Source: Mycobacterium sp. HUMS_12744610 (GTDB taxonomy: Bacteria; Actinomycetota; Actinomycetes; Mycobacteriales; Mycobacteriaceae). Taken from it: a stretch of DNA of 64,000 nucleotides. The translations under genes and the position numbers were made by a program. Below, piece after piece: positions 28,068 to 36,192 of this stretch. The DNA is taken from assembly GCF_041206865.1 (NCBI RefSeq), contig NZ_JBGEDP010000001.1, positions 2,294,001 to 2,358,000 on the forward strand. Direction: 5' to 3'. The notes under the pieces were generated by a model, which worked only from the letters and a program-made list of their open reading frames with translations, did no database searches and was not told the origin of the DNA. Each line of letters begins with the position of its first letter. Position 1 is the first letter of the stretch.

Positions 28068-29210
28068 TCAGGCCTTCGGCGTGGTGCCCATGGCACCTGT
28101 CGCAGGGAAGGGATGGCGCGCCAGCGCGGCCGTGGCCGTTCCACAGACTTGGCAGAACGCGGCACCGGCGCCGATTGCCGCGCCGCAGTGCGCGCAGATC
28201 TGTTGGGTGCCGGGGGCGCGACCCACGGCGCCGTTTCCGGCGAGGGCGTCCCGGGCTTCGGTCACCAGCGCGGCGTGCAGCGCGTCGCGCGTGCCGAGCA
28301 GTCCGGCGCCGGCCAGCACCAAAGCCACCAGGGTGGTCAGCACGATGCCGCGGGAGCCGTAGGGCGTGAGCAACGTGGTGGCGAGTTCGTAGAGCACCAC
28401 GAGCACCAGGCCCTTGGCCAGCCCCAGCGCGACGTTGCCGCCGCCGCGCAGCGCCAGCACGGTCATGGCCGCGGCGGTGGCCAGGATGATGGGCTGCAAA
28501 AACCCGAGCGTCAGGGCGATGAACGCGACGTGCGCCGGGTCCCCGGCGGTCGCCTCGATGTGGGTGAAGGCGCCGCGCTGCACGACCACGCTGAGCCCCA
28601 GCGAGAGTGCGGCACCGCTGAGCGAGCAGACGATCACGGCGTCGATGGGATGGCGGAACGCGCTGCGCGCGGTGGTCAGCATCGGCGCAATCAGCACCGC
28701 GACAAACGCCACGACCGGGACGATCAACCCCAACTCCCACACCTGGCTGAGCTTGGGAAGCCCGTGATTTGGCGCGGCCAGTAACACCGGCCTGGTGAAG
28801 TGGTCTTCGAGCAGCCCCACCCCGATGCCGAGTAGCAGGGACAGCAGAAAGTCCACGCCGATGACGGTGGCCGGCTCGTCACGCCACACGTCGTGGTCGT
28901 GCACATAGGTCAGCACCACTGCCGGAAGCGCGATCGCGGCCAGTATCAACGCGATTGAGAGGACACCGAACGCCGCTGCGGTCAATGCCGCCAGCAGCGC
29001 TATGGCGATCGCGCCCCGGTAGATGTGGTGACGTCCGCCCGACAAGTGCGGCATCAGCGTGCTCATCATTGCCAGCGCCCGCACCGGTTCCTCGGGATGG
29101 GCGGCGAAGTGCCGGGACCTATCGACGCCCGGCTGCAGGGGCGTGCCGCACCGGGCGCAGAAACGGGCGGCGTCAGGATGCGGGGTCGAGCAATTCGGGC
29201 AGTCCATCAT
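28068..29210 (-). CDS. Polytopic membrane protein with zinc ribbons at both ends
   Basis: A 380-aa protein. Residues 4-22 form one zinc ribbon (CPNC and CARCG) and about 342-362 a second (CAHCG and CQVCG). About seven to eight hydrophobic helices lie between. The two cytoplasmic ribbons may bind each other or a partner. ATG 29210 is the start. It is the first gene of a two-gene unit with the single-helix protein downstream. No enzyme motif is seen; the role is unknown. Confidence 0.8.
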   Translation of the reverse strand: MMDCPNCSTPHPDAARFCARCGTPLQPGVDRSRHFAAHPEEPVRALAMMSTLMPHLSGGRHHIYRGAIAIALLAALTAAAFGVLSIALILAAIALPAVVLTYVHDHDVWRDEPATVIGVDFLLSLLLGIGVGLLEDHFTRPVLLAAPNHGLPKLSQVWELGLIVPVVAFVAVLIAPMLTTARSAFRHPIDAVIVCSLSGAALSLGLSVVVQRGAFTHIEATAGDPAHVAFIALTLGFLQPIILATAAAMTVLALRGGGNVALGLAKGLVLVVLYELATTLLTPYGSRGIVLTTLVALVLAGAGLLGTRDALHAALVTEARDALAGNGAVGRAPGTQQICAHCGAAIGAGAAFCQVCGTATAALARHPFPATGAMGTTPKA

Positions 29211-29638
29211 TTCCTCCGGCTACTCGGTGGCCAAATACTTTTCCGAAACTGCGGCCGGATCGGCGGCGAAAAAGAACGCCAAGGGCGGCGCGGTTGTTTA
29301 TCGGGCCGCGGCGTCATTTCGCATTGACCCCGCACAGACAGACGCGACCCGCGCTGTCGCGCCATCTGTCGAACACGCACCGCAACCTCGCCAGACCGTG
29401 CATTTTGTCTCGGAGAAAGGCGACCGGGACACCGGAACGTGTCAATCGTCATTTGTTTACACCGTCATGCATAGGGACTTCCGGCCCTAAATATCTGTGG
29501 CGCGGTGATTTAGAGCGCTGGTTGATGAATTCAATTCGGTGGGCCGCGCATAACTGCGTGTGGCGTCGACAGCCGGGGCGGCAAAGGGCGGGGCTCTCCG
29601 CCGATTACCTGCCGGCCCGGTCAGCGGCCCTGCGCGCC
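29211..29638. other. Intergenic region, no gene recognised
   Basis: 428 bases between the zinc-ribbon gene start and the lrp stop. Base composition is less GC-rich than the neighbours. Short open frames exist on both strands but none has family similarity or a good ribosome site. It presumably holds the promoter of the 29210 gene. Confidence 0.5.
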
Positions 29639-30085
29639 TCAGGGCCGCATGCGGTCGATCAGGTCGGACAGCACGACGATGCTCTCGCTGCGTTCGATGT
29701 CCGCGCTGGACCGGATCCGCTCGAGGGCGGTCTCGAGGTGCTGCATGTCGCGGGCCAGCACGTGCAGGATCGCGTCGGAGGTTCCGGTGACCGTGGCCGC
29801 GCTGACGATCTCGGGGATGTCCTCCCACGCCGCCCGCAGCTCGGCCGGCGAAATCCGGCCGTGGCAGTACACCTGCACGTAGGCCTCGGTGTTCCAGCCG
29901 AGCGCATTGCGGTCGATGACCGTGGTGAAGCCCTTGATCACCCCGGTGTCGAGCATCCGGTCGACACGCCGCTTCACCGCGGGCGCCGACAGGTTCACCT
30001 TCTCGCCGATCTCGGCGAAGGTGGCGCGCGCGTTGTCGGTCAGCTCCGCGAGGATGCGCTCGTCGGTCTCGTCGAGCCTGTCCAT
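29639..30085 (-). CDS. Lrp/AsnC-family transcriptional regulator (Rv2324-like)
   Basis: A 148-aa regulator. The N-terminal helix-turn-helix is DETDERILAELTDNARATFA followed by KVNLSAPAVKRRVDRM, and the C-terminal RAM domain binds an amino acid effector. ATG 30085 has GGGAGGT 9 bases upstream; a TTG at 30118 and ATG at 30103 are weaker. It is divergent from the amidinohydrolase-rocD operon. By analogy with ArgR/Lrp control of rocD, arginine or ornithine is a likely effector, which is inference. Confidence 0.9.
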   Translation of the reverse strand: MDRLDETDERILAELTDNARATFAEIGEKVNLSAPAVKRRVDRMLDTGVIKGFTTVIDRNALGWNTEAYVQVYCHGRISPAELRAAWEDIPEIVSAATVTGTSDAILHVLARDMQHLETALERIRSSADIERSESIVVLSDLIDRMRP

Positions 30086-30110
30086 GCCGTCATGACCTCC
30101 CATTTCGTCG

Positions 30111-30192
30111 ACAGACAATAAACAACCGCTAGACCCACTCTAGCGCAACAAATACGCGTACAAGACGCAAGATTCGTCGATTGATTGTCTGT
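30111..30192. promoter_or_regulatory. Nested inverted repeats in the lrp/rocD divergent promoter
   Basis: An outer perfect repeat, ACAGACAAT (30111-30119) and ATTGTCTGT (30184-30192), encloses an inner one, CGCTAGA (30127-30133) and TCTAGCG (30139-30145, 5-base spacer). The layout fits an Lrp octamer wrapping the divergent promoter, with sites near both starts. Binding is inferred. Confidence 0.6.
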
Positions 30193-30215
30193 AACGGCTC
30201 CAATATCGTGGATTT

Positions 30216-31103
30216 GTGACGGATTACTATGTGGCGGAGCCGGCGCCGGTCGCCGCGCCCGCGTATGTGACTCGGCCCGACGCCGAGGCCCCCAAGCGCA
30301 CCCGCACCTCGCGGGCCCGTCGGTACGCAATGACGCCACCGACCTTCTTCGCGGTCGAGTACGCGATCAATCCGTGGATGGACCTCAGCACGCCCGTGGA
30401 CGTCGGCGTCGCGCACGCGCAGTGGGAGAACCTGTACCAGACCTACCTGCGGCTGGGCCACCACGTGGACATCGTCGAGCCCGTGCCCGGGCTGCCCGAC
30501 ATGGTGTATGCGGCCAACGGCGGATTCATCGCCGACGACATCGCCATCGTGGCCAAGTTCCGGTACGCGGAGCGGGCCGACGAGGCGCGCGCCTACGCCG
30601 GGTGGATGTCGGCGCGGGGCTACCGCCCGCTGTCGACCCGCCACGTCAACGAGGGGCAGGGCGATTTGCTGATGGTCGGCGACATCGTGCTGGCCGGCTA
30701 CGGCTTCCGCACCGACCGGCGCGCGCACGACGAGATCTCGGCGGCGCTCGGGTTCCCGGTCGTGTCTTTGGAGCTGGTCGACCCGCGTTTCTACCACCTC
30801 GACACCGCGCTGGCCGTCCTCGACGATCACACGATCGCCTACTACCCGCCGGCCTTCAGCGAGGCCGCGCAGGACCAACTGCGTGCCCTGTTCCCCGCTG
30901 CTATCGTGGTGGGCAGCGCCGACGCGTACGTGCTGGGACTCAACGCCGTCTCCGACGGTCTGCACGTTGTCCTTCCTTCCGGCGCAACCCATTTCGCGAC
31001 ACAACTGCGTGAGGCTGGTTTCGAGCCGGTCGGCGTGGACCTATCCGAGCTGCTCAAGGGCGGCGGTTCAGTCAAATGCTGCACATTGGAGGTGTTCTCA
31101 TGA
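30216..31103 (+). CDS. Amidinotransferase/DDAH-like amidinohydrolase (Rv2323c-like)
   Basis: A 295-aa protein of the guanidino-modifying fold. Residues seen: DMVYAANGGFI (substrate Asp/Asn region), RFYHLDTAL with the catalytic His, and GGSVKCCTLEV with the nucleophilic Cys near the end. It should hydrolyse arginine or a methyl-arginine, giving ornithine or citrulline type products for RocD. GTG 30216 starts 24 bases after the outer operator repeat. Its TGA overlaps the rocD ATG (31100-31103), so translation is coupled. The exact substrate is not determined from sequence. Confidence 0.88.
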   Translation: MTDYYVAEPAPVAAPAYVTRPDAEAPKRTRTSRARRYAMTPPTFFAVEYAINPWMDLSTPVDVGVAHAQWENLYQTYLRLGHHVDIVEPVPGLPDMVYAANGGFIADDIAIVAKFRYAERADEARAYAGWMSARGYRPLSTRHVNEGQGDLLMVGDIVLAGYGFRTDRRAHDEISAALGFPVVSLELVDPRFYHLDTALAVLDDHTIAYYPPAFSEAAQDQLRALFPAAIVVGSADAYVLGLNAVSDGLHVVLPSGATHFATQLREAGFEPVGVDLSELLKGGGSVKCCTLEVFS

Positions 31104-32350
31104 CGATTCTCGACGCCCGGACCGCGGAGGCGGTGACCACCGACCGCACCCAGAGCGCGATCGCGTTGGTCGACAAGTATGCGGCGCACAACTATTCGCC
31201 GCTGCCCGTGGTGGCGGCCAGCGCCGAGGGGGTGTGGATCACCGACGTCGACGGCCGGCGCTACCTGGACTGCCTGGCCGCCTACTCGGCGGTCAACTTC
31301 GGTCACCGCAACCCCGAGATCACCGCGACGGCGCACGCGCAGCTCGACACGGTGACGCTGGTGAGCCGCGCTTTCCACGCCGAGGGCCTCGGGCCGTTCT
31401 GTGCCGCGCTGGCGCAGCTGTGCGGCAAAGACATGGTGCTGCCGATGAATTCGGGAGCCGAGGCCGTCGAGAGCGGCCTGAAGGTGGCCCGCAAGTGGGG
31501 CGCCGACGTCAAGGGCGTGCCCACGGGCCAGGCGAACATCATCGTGGCCGAGAACAACTTCCACGGCCGCACGATCAGCATCGTCAGCTTCTCCTCGGAT
31601 CCCGCGGCGCGCGGCGGCTTCGGACCGTTCACGCCGGGCTTCCGTGCGGTGCCCTACGGCGACGCCGCGGCCCTGGCCCAGGCCATCGACGACAACACCG
31701 TCGCGGTGCTGCTGGAGCCGATCCAGGGCGAGGCGGGCATCATCGTCCCGCCGGACGACTACCTGCCCTCGGTCCGCGCGCTGTGCAGCGAGCACAACGT
31801 GCTGATGATCGCCGACGAGATCCAGTCGGGGCTGGGGCGCACGGGCTACACGTTCGCCTGCGACCGGTGGGGTGTCACTCCGGACGTGTACCTGCTGGGC
31901 AAGGCGCTGGGCGGCGGCGTGGTTCCGCTCTCGGCGGTGGTCGCCGACCGCGACATCCTCGGCGTGCTGCATCCGGGCGAGCACGGGTCGACCTTCGGTG
32001 GCAACCCGCTGGCCATGGCGATCGGCACCACGGTGGTCTCCATGCTCGCGCGGGGCGAATTCCAGGCCCGCTCGGCCGAATTGGGTCGTCACCTACACCG
32101 GCGGCTGGCCGAGTTGATCGGTCACGGCGTGGTGGCGGTGCGCGGCTTCGGGCTGTGGGCCGGGGTCGACATCGAACCCGCGCTGGCCACCGGCAAGGAG
32201 ATCAGCCTGCGGCTGGCCGACCGGGGCGTGCTGGTGAAGGACACCCACGGCTCGACGCTGCGGTTCGCGCCGCCGCTGGTGATCACCGCGCAGGAGATCG
32301 ACTGGGCGGTTCAGCAGTTTGCTGCGGTGCTGCGCGAGGCTGCCGCATAA
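31100..32350 (+). CDS. rocD: Ornithine aminotransferase, intact
   Basis: A 416-aa class III aminotransferase converting ornithine and 2-oxoglutarate to glutamate semialdehyde and glutamate in arginine catabolism. The PLP-binding Lys is in LLGKALGGG, preceded by LLEPIQGEAG and IADEIQSGLGRTG. In M. tuberculosis this gene is split into rocD1 and rocD2; here it is full length. It is coupled to the amidinohydrolase upstream. The rocE permease immediately downstream (28 bp) is broken. Confidence 0.95.
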   Translation: MTILDARTAEAVTTDRTQSAIALVDKYAAHNYSPLPVVAASAEGVWITDVDGRRYLDCLAAYSAVNFGHRNPEITATAHAQLDTVTLVSRAFHAEGLGPFCAALAQLCGKDMVLPMNSGAEAVESGLKVARKWGADVKGVPTGQANIIVAENNFHGRTISIVSFSSDPAARGGFGPFTPGFRAVPYGDAAALAQAIDDNTVAVLLEPIQGEAGIIVPPDDYLPSVRALCSEHNVLMIADEIQSGLGRTGYTFACDRWGVTPDVYLLGKALGGGVVPLSAVVADRDILGVLHPGEHGSTFGGNPLAMAIGTTVVSMLARGEFQARSAELGRHLHRRLAELIGHGVVAVRGFGLWAGVDIEPALATGKEISLRLADRGVLVKDTHGSTLRFAPPLVITAQEIDWAVQQFAAVLREAAA

Positions 32351-32378
32351 TCAGCTGACCCGGCACCAGGAGGCGCAT

Positions 32379-32735
32379 TTGCCCGCGACGTCGATCGGCC
32401 TGGCGGGGCAGATGCTGCGACGCCGACCGGTAACCGGCGCACCCGTCGCGCACGGCGCCGCCGAGCGCCTCAAGCGGAGCATCGGCACGTTCCAGCTCAC
32501 CATGTTCGGCGTCGGCTCGACGATCGGCACGGGCATCTTCTTCGTCCTGTCGCAGGCGGTGCCCGAAGCGGGTCCCGGCGTGATCGTCTCGTTCGTCATC
32601 GCCGGCGTCGCGGCCGGGCTCGCCGCGATCTGCTACGCCGAGTTGGCCGCCGCCGTGCCGGTGTCGGGTTCGTCGTACTCCTACGCCTACAGCACGCTGG
32701 GTGAGGCCGCCGCGATGGGCGTGGCGGCCTGGTGC
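32379..32735 (+). pseudogene. rocE: rocE amino-acid permease, N-terminal remnant
   Basis: TTG 32379 has AGGAGG 7 bases upstream and starts a normal amino-acid permease N-terminus: LKRSIGTFQLTMFGVGSTIG, then IVSFVIAGVAAG and GSSYSYAYSTLGE, which are the first three helices. At about 32730, after MGVAAW, similarity stops and the frame continues through a universal-stress-protein fragment in the wrong phase to a stop at 32897. About three quarters of the permease are gone, so arginine/ornithine import by this protein is lost. Confidence 0.85.
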
Positions 32736-33110
32736 GGCGCTGTTTCGAGGCCGCCGAGCGGTTCGGCGTGCCGATGCGGGTGCTCACCTTCGCCGTGCGC
32801 GGCAAGACGATGTACCCGCCGAAAGTGGGGCTGGACGCCGAGGACTCCATCCTGCACGCGTGGGTGGCTCAGGCGCGGGAGATATTGCAAGACTTAAAGA
32901 CTCGACACGTCTGTCGGTGAGGACGTCCTGCTCGACGTGGTCGCCGGCCATTCGTGGGAGGAGGTGCTGGGCAAAGTGTCCTGGGTGGACGGCGAGATCC
33001 TGGCGCTGGGCACGTCGCCGGGTGGCGACATCCGACGCGTGTTCCTCGGGTCGCGCAGCACCAAGATCATCCGCAACAGCCCGGTTCCGGTGCTGGTGCT
33101 GCCCGGGTGA
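32732..33110 (+). pseudogene. Universal stress protein C-terminal remnant (Rv2319c-like), frameshifted
   Basis: Two frames together encode the second USP domain. The first (32732-32899) begins RRCFEAAERFGVPMRVLTFA and the second (32901-33110) includes VGEDVLLDVVAGHSW and ends in the typical nucleotide-binding/terminal strand region RSTKIIRNSPVPVLVLPG. The shift is near 32900. The first USP domain and the gene start are missing; the 5' end abuts rocE at about 32730. In M. tuberculosis Rv2319c lies next to rocE, so a deletion across their junction explains both remnants. Confidence 0.8.
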
Positions 33111-33111
33111 A

Positions 33112-34452
33112 CTACCGCTGGGCGGCGGCGTTGGCCGCCGCCTCCGCCCGCTTCAGGGTGGCCGCGACATCGCCTCGGCCCAAGAACATCTCGTCGAAAT
33201 AGCTTTGCAGGGCCACCTCCCCGGCGGGGAATCCGGCGCCGCCCGGAGCGGGGATACGCGGGCCGCGCAGCACCGAGAAGAACGGCGTGACGTCGATGCC
33301 GCGCGCCGCCCAGTAGTCGAAGTAGACGCGCTGCGCCGAGAGCACGGCCGGGATCGCCGCGCCCCGGCGGCCCAGGTACGCGTTGCCCTCCGTGCTGCCC
33401 AGCCACGCCAGCACCGCACGCACCGCCCCGGGATGCTTCGACGCCGCGTTGCCCACCGCCGCGATGCCGTTGGTGACGCTGACCCGGCCCGCGGGGCCGA
33501 TCGGCAGCATCGCGATGCCCCAGCGGAAGCGGGCGTCGCGGGCCACGGCGGCCAGGTTGTAGGTGCCGGATTGGAAGAGCGCCATCCTGCCGGCGAGGAA
33601 CTGGTTGCGGGAGAAGTCGCCGTTGTCGTTGGTGTCGGAGGCCGGCGGCGCGACGTGGTCGGCGTTGATCAGGCCGACCAGGTAGCGGAACGCCGCGATC
33701 GCCGCGGGGTTGTCGAACGCGAACTGGTCGCCGCGCTGGAACACCCCGCCGGCCGAGCCGATGTAGTCCAGGTAGATCGCCTGGGGGTCGTTGGCCGCGT
33801 TGTATCCCCACTGCCGGACCCGTCCGGGGTCGAATCCTGTTGTGTCCGCGGTTCTTCCGTCGGCGTCGACGGTCAGCCGGGCGAGCAGGGGGCGCAGGGT
33901 GTCGTCGGCGGCGTCGGGGCTCCACCGCAGGGTGTCCAGGCGCGCCGGATCGATGCCGGCCGCGGCGAGCAGGTCGGCGTTGTAGTACACCGCGATGCCG
34001 GCGTCGGTCAGTTGCGGCACGCCCCAGAGCACACCGCCGCGGGTGAACTGGTCGACCACCGCGGGTTCCCAGTCCGCGGCGGCGCCCGGGCCTAGGGTGT
34101 CGCCGATGTTCATCAGCCGGCCGCCGTCGGCGTAGGCGGCCAGGTAGGCGTTGGACAGCCAGAAGATGTCGTCGGCGCTGCCGCCGGCCACGTCGGTGCG
34201 CAGGGTGTCGAAATAGTTCGGGTAGGCGACCATATCGGCGCGCACCTCGATGCCGGGGTGCGCGCGGTTGAACGCCTCGAAGGACTGCCGGTAGGCCTGC
34301 GCGATCGGCTCCGCCCAGAACCGCACCCGCACGACGATCCTGTCGCCGTGCGGTTCGCCGGAGTAGTTCAGCAGCGCCGCCGTCGCGGCCAGCAGCACCG
34401 CGACGAGCACCAGGACCGCGGCGGCCAGCGTGGAGAAGCGGGGCCGGCTCAC
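33112..34452 (-). CDS. uspC: Sugar ABC transporter substrate-binding protein
   Basis: A 446-aa extracellular solute-binding protein of family 1. An N-terminal hydrophobic segment (about 8-30) without a lipobox Cys should anchor it in the membrane. The mature domain starts IVVRVRFWAEPIAQAYRQSF. In M. tuberculosis UspC binds amino sugars. GTG 34452 overlaps the uspB TGA, so the three usp genes form one transcription unit in the order uspA-uspB-uspC. Its stop lies 1 base from the convergent USP remnant's stop. Confidence 0.92.
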   Translation of the reverse strand: MSRPRFSTLAAAVLVLVAVLLAATAALLNYSGEPHGDRIVVRVRFWAEPIAQAYRQSFEAFNRAHPGIEVRADMVAYPNYFDTLRTDVAGGSADDIFWLSNAYLAAYADGGRLMNIGDTLGPGAAADWEPAVVDQFTRGGVLWGVPQLTDAGIAVYYNADLLAAAGIDPARLDTLRWSPDAADDTLRPLLARLTVDADGRTADTTGFDPGRVRQWGYNAANDPQAIYLDYIGSAGGVFQRGDQFAFDNPAAIAAFRYLVGLINADHVAPPASDTNDNGDFSRNQFLAGRMALFQSGTYNLAAVARDARFRWGIAMLPIGPAGRVSVTNGIAAVGNAASKHPGAVRAVLAWLGSTEGNAYLGRRGAAIPAVLSAQRVYFDYWAARGIDVTPFFSVLRGPRIPAPGGAGFPAGEVALQSYFDEMFLGRGDVAATLKRAEAAANAAAQR

Positions 34453-35273
34453 TTGAGCCCCGAGACGACGATCGAGGCGACGATGTGGCGCTGGAACGCC
34501 ACGAACAGCGCGACCAGCGGCACGATCGCGACCGTCGTGGCCGCCATCACCAGCGTCCATTGGGAGTTGAACCGCGACTGCAGGTCGGCGGTGGCCACGG
34601 TGAGCACCCGCCACTTGTGGCCGCTGGTGATCACCAGCGGCCACATGAAGTTGTTCCACTGCGAGACCACGGTGATCAGCGCCAGCGCCGCGAGCACCGG
34701 CCGGCTGGACGGGATCACCACGTGCACGATCACGTCGAGCGTGTTGGCGCCGTCCAGGCGCGCGGCGTTGACGAGGTCGTCGGGGATCATCCGGAAGTGC
34801 TCGCGCAGCAGGAAGATCGCGTAGGGGGAGCCGAACATGAAGGGCAGCACCAGCGCCCAGAACGTGTTGCGCAGACCCAGTTGGGCCATCATCAGATACA
34901 GCGGCACCACCGTGACGGTGCCCGGCACCATGAGGGTCGCGATGTAGACCCAGAACAGCGCGTCGCGTCCGGGGAAGTGCAGGCGCGCGAACGCATACGC
35001 CGCCAGCACCGAGAAGGTGAGCTGCCCGACCAGGATCACCGCGGTCATCAGCGCGGTCACCGCCGCCGCGCGGCCGAACCCCACCCCGCCCAGGTCGGCG
35101 TAGTTGGCCAGCGTGGGCGGGCGCGGCCACTGCAGCGGTGTGCCGGTGACGAACTGGTGGGCCGAGGTGAACGAGGTCAGCAGGCCGAGCGCGAACGGCG
35201 CCAACGTGATGAGTGCACCGCAGGCCAGCGCGACGTAGATCGCGACGGCGCCGAGCCGGCTAGGTGAGGTCAT
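34449..35273 (-). CDS. uspB: Sugar ABC transporter permease
   Basis: A 274-aa MalG-type permease with six helices and the coupling EAA loop EHFRMIPDDLVNAARLDGAN, which contacts the ATPase. No ATPase gene lies in the cluster, so a shared MsiK/SugC-type ATPase must serve it (inference). It overlaps uspA by 14 bases and uspC by 4. Confidence 0.93.
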   Translation of the reverse strand: MTSPSRLGAVAIYVALACGALITLAPFALGLLTSFTSAHQFVTGTPLQWPRPPTLANYADLGGVGFGRAAAVTALMTAVILVGQLTFSVLAAYAFARLHFPGRDALFWVYIATLMVPGTVTVVPLYLMMAQLGLRNTFWALVLPFMFGSPYAIFLLREHFRMIPDDLVNAARLDGANTLDVIVHVVIPSSRPVLAALALITVVSQWNNFMWPLVITSGHKWRVLTVATADLQSRFNSQWTLVMAATTVAIVPLVALFVAFQRHIVASIVVSGLK

Positions 35274-36132
35274 AGCTGATCCGACGCCGGAAGTAGGACT
35301 GCTGCACCAGGGTGACCGCGATGAGGATGACGAACAGCACCACCGCCATCACCGATGCCCGCCCGATGGCCGCCGAGCCGAACGCCTCGGCGTAGATGCG
35401 GTGGGCCACCAGGTCGGTGCTGCCGGCCGGCCCGCCGCCCGTCAGCGCGTAGACGGTGTCGAAAACCTGTGCGGTGCTGACGATCCCGGTCACCAGCACG
35501 AAGAACGTCGTCGGCCGCAGCATCGGCAGCGTGATGCGCCAGAACCGCTGCCAGGCGGTGGCGCCGTCGGTGCGCGCGGCGGCGTGGATGTCGTCGGGGA
35601 TCGCCAGCAGGCCGGCCAGGAACGACAGCGAGACATACCCGACGTTGGTCCACACGACCACCGCCGACACCAGCGGCAGGGCCAGGGTGGGGTCGGAGAG
35701 CCACTCGATGCGGTGCCCCAACAGGGTGGCGACGGCGCCGTCGGTGGGGGCCAGGATCCAGCGCCACAGCACCGCGATGGCCAGGGGGGCGCAGATCCAG
35801 GGCAGCACGTACAACGTGCGGAACAGCCCGGTGCCCGGTAGCCGGCGCGCCAGCATCGCCGCGGCGGCCAGCCCCAGCACCGTCTGCGCGGGCACCACGA
35901 TCGCCACGAACACGGCCGTGACGAGCAGCGAGCTGCCGAAGCCGGGGTCGGTCAGCACCGAGCGCCAGTTGGCCAGGCCCACGTAGCGCAGCGGGCCCAG
36001 CAAATCCCACCGGTACAGGCTCAGCCACACCACGACGAGGATGGGCAGCAGCAGGAAGGCGGCCACACCGAACAGGCTGGGCGCCAGCAAGGTATAGCCC
36101 AGCGCGGTGGATCGACGTGTCACGTCGGGCAT
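35260..36132 (-). CDS. uspA: Sugar ABC transporter permease
   Basis: A 290-aa MalF-type permease with six helices and the EAA loop IPDDIHAAARTDGATAWQRF. ATG 36132 gives MPDVTRRSTALG; the frame extends far upstream only as an antisense shadow of tldD/tldE. It is the first gene of the usp operon and is divergent from tldD, 60 bp away. Confidence 0.92.
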   Translation of the reverse strand: MPDVTRRSTALGYTLLAPSLFGVAAFLLLPILVVVWLSLYRWDLLGPLRYVGLANWRSVLTDPGFGSSLLVTAVFVAIVVPAQTVLGLAAAAMLARRLPGTGLFRTLYVLPWICAPLAIAVLWRWILAPTDGAVATLLGHRIEWLSDPTLALPLVSAVVVWTNVGYVSLSFLAGLLAIPDDIHAAARTDGATAWQRFWRITLPMLRPTTFFVLVTGIVSTAQVFDTVYALTGGGPAGSTDLVAHRIYAEAFGSAAIGRASVMAVVLFVILIAVTLVQQSYFRRRISYDLT

Positions 36133-36192
36133 GGGTGTATTAAAGCGGGCGCCGACGGGTTTTGTGGGGGCAGCGGTCGTTACGGTGGAGTC

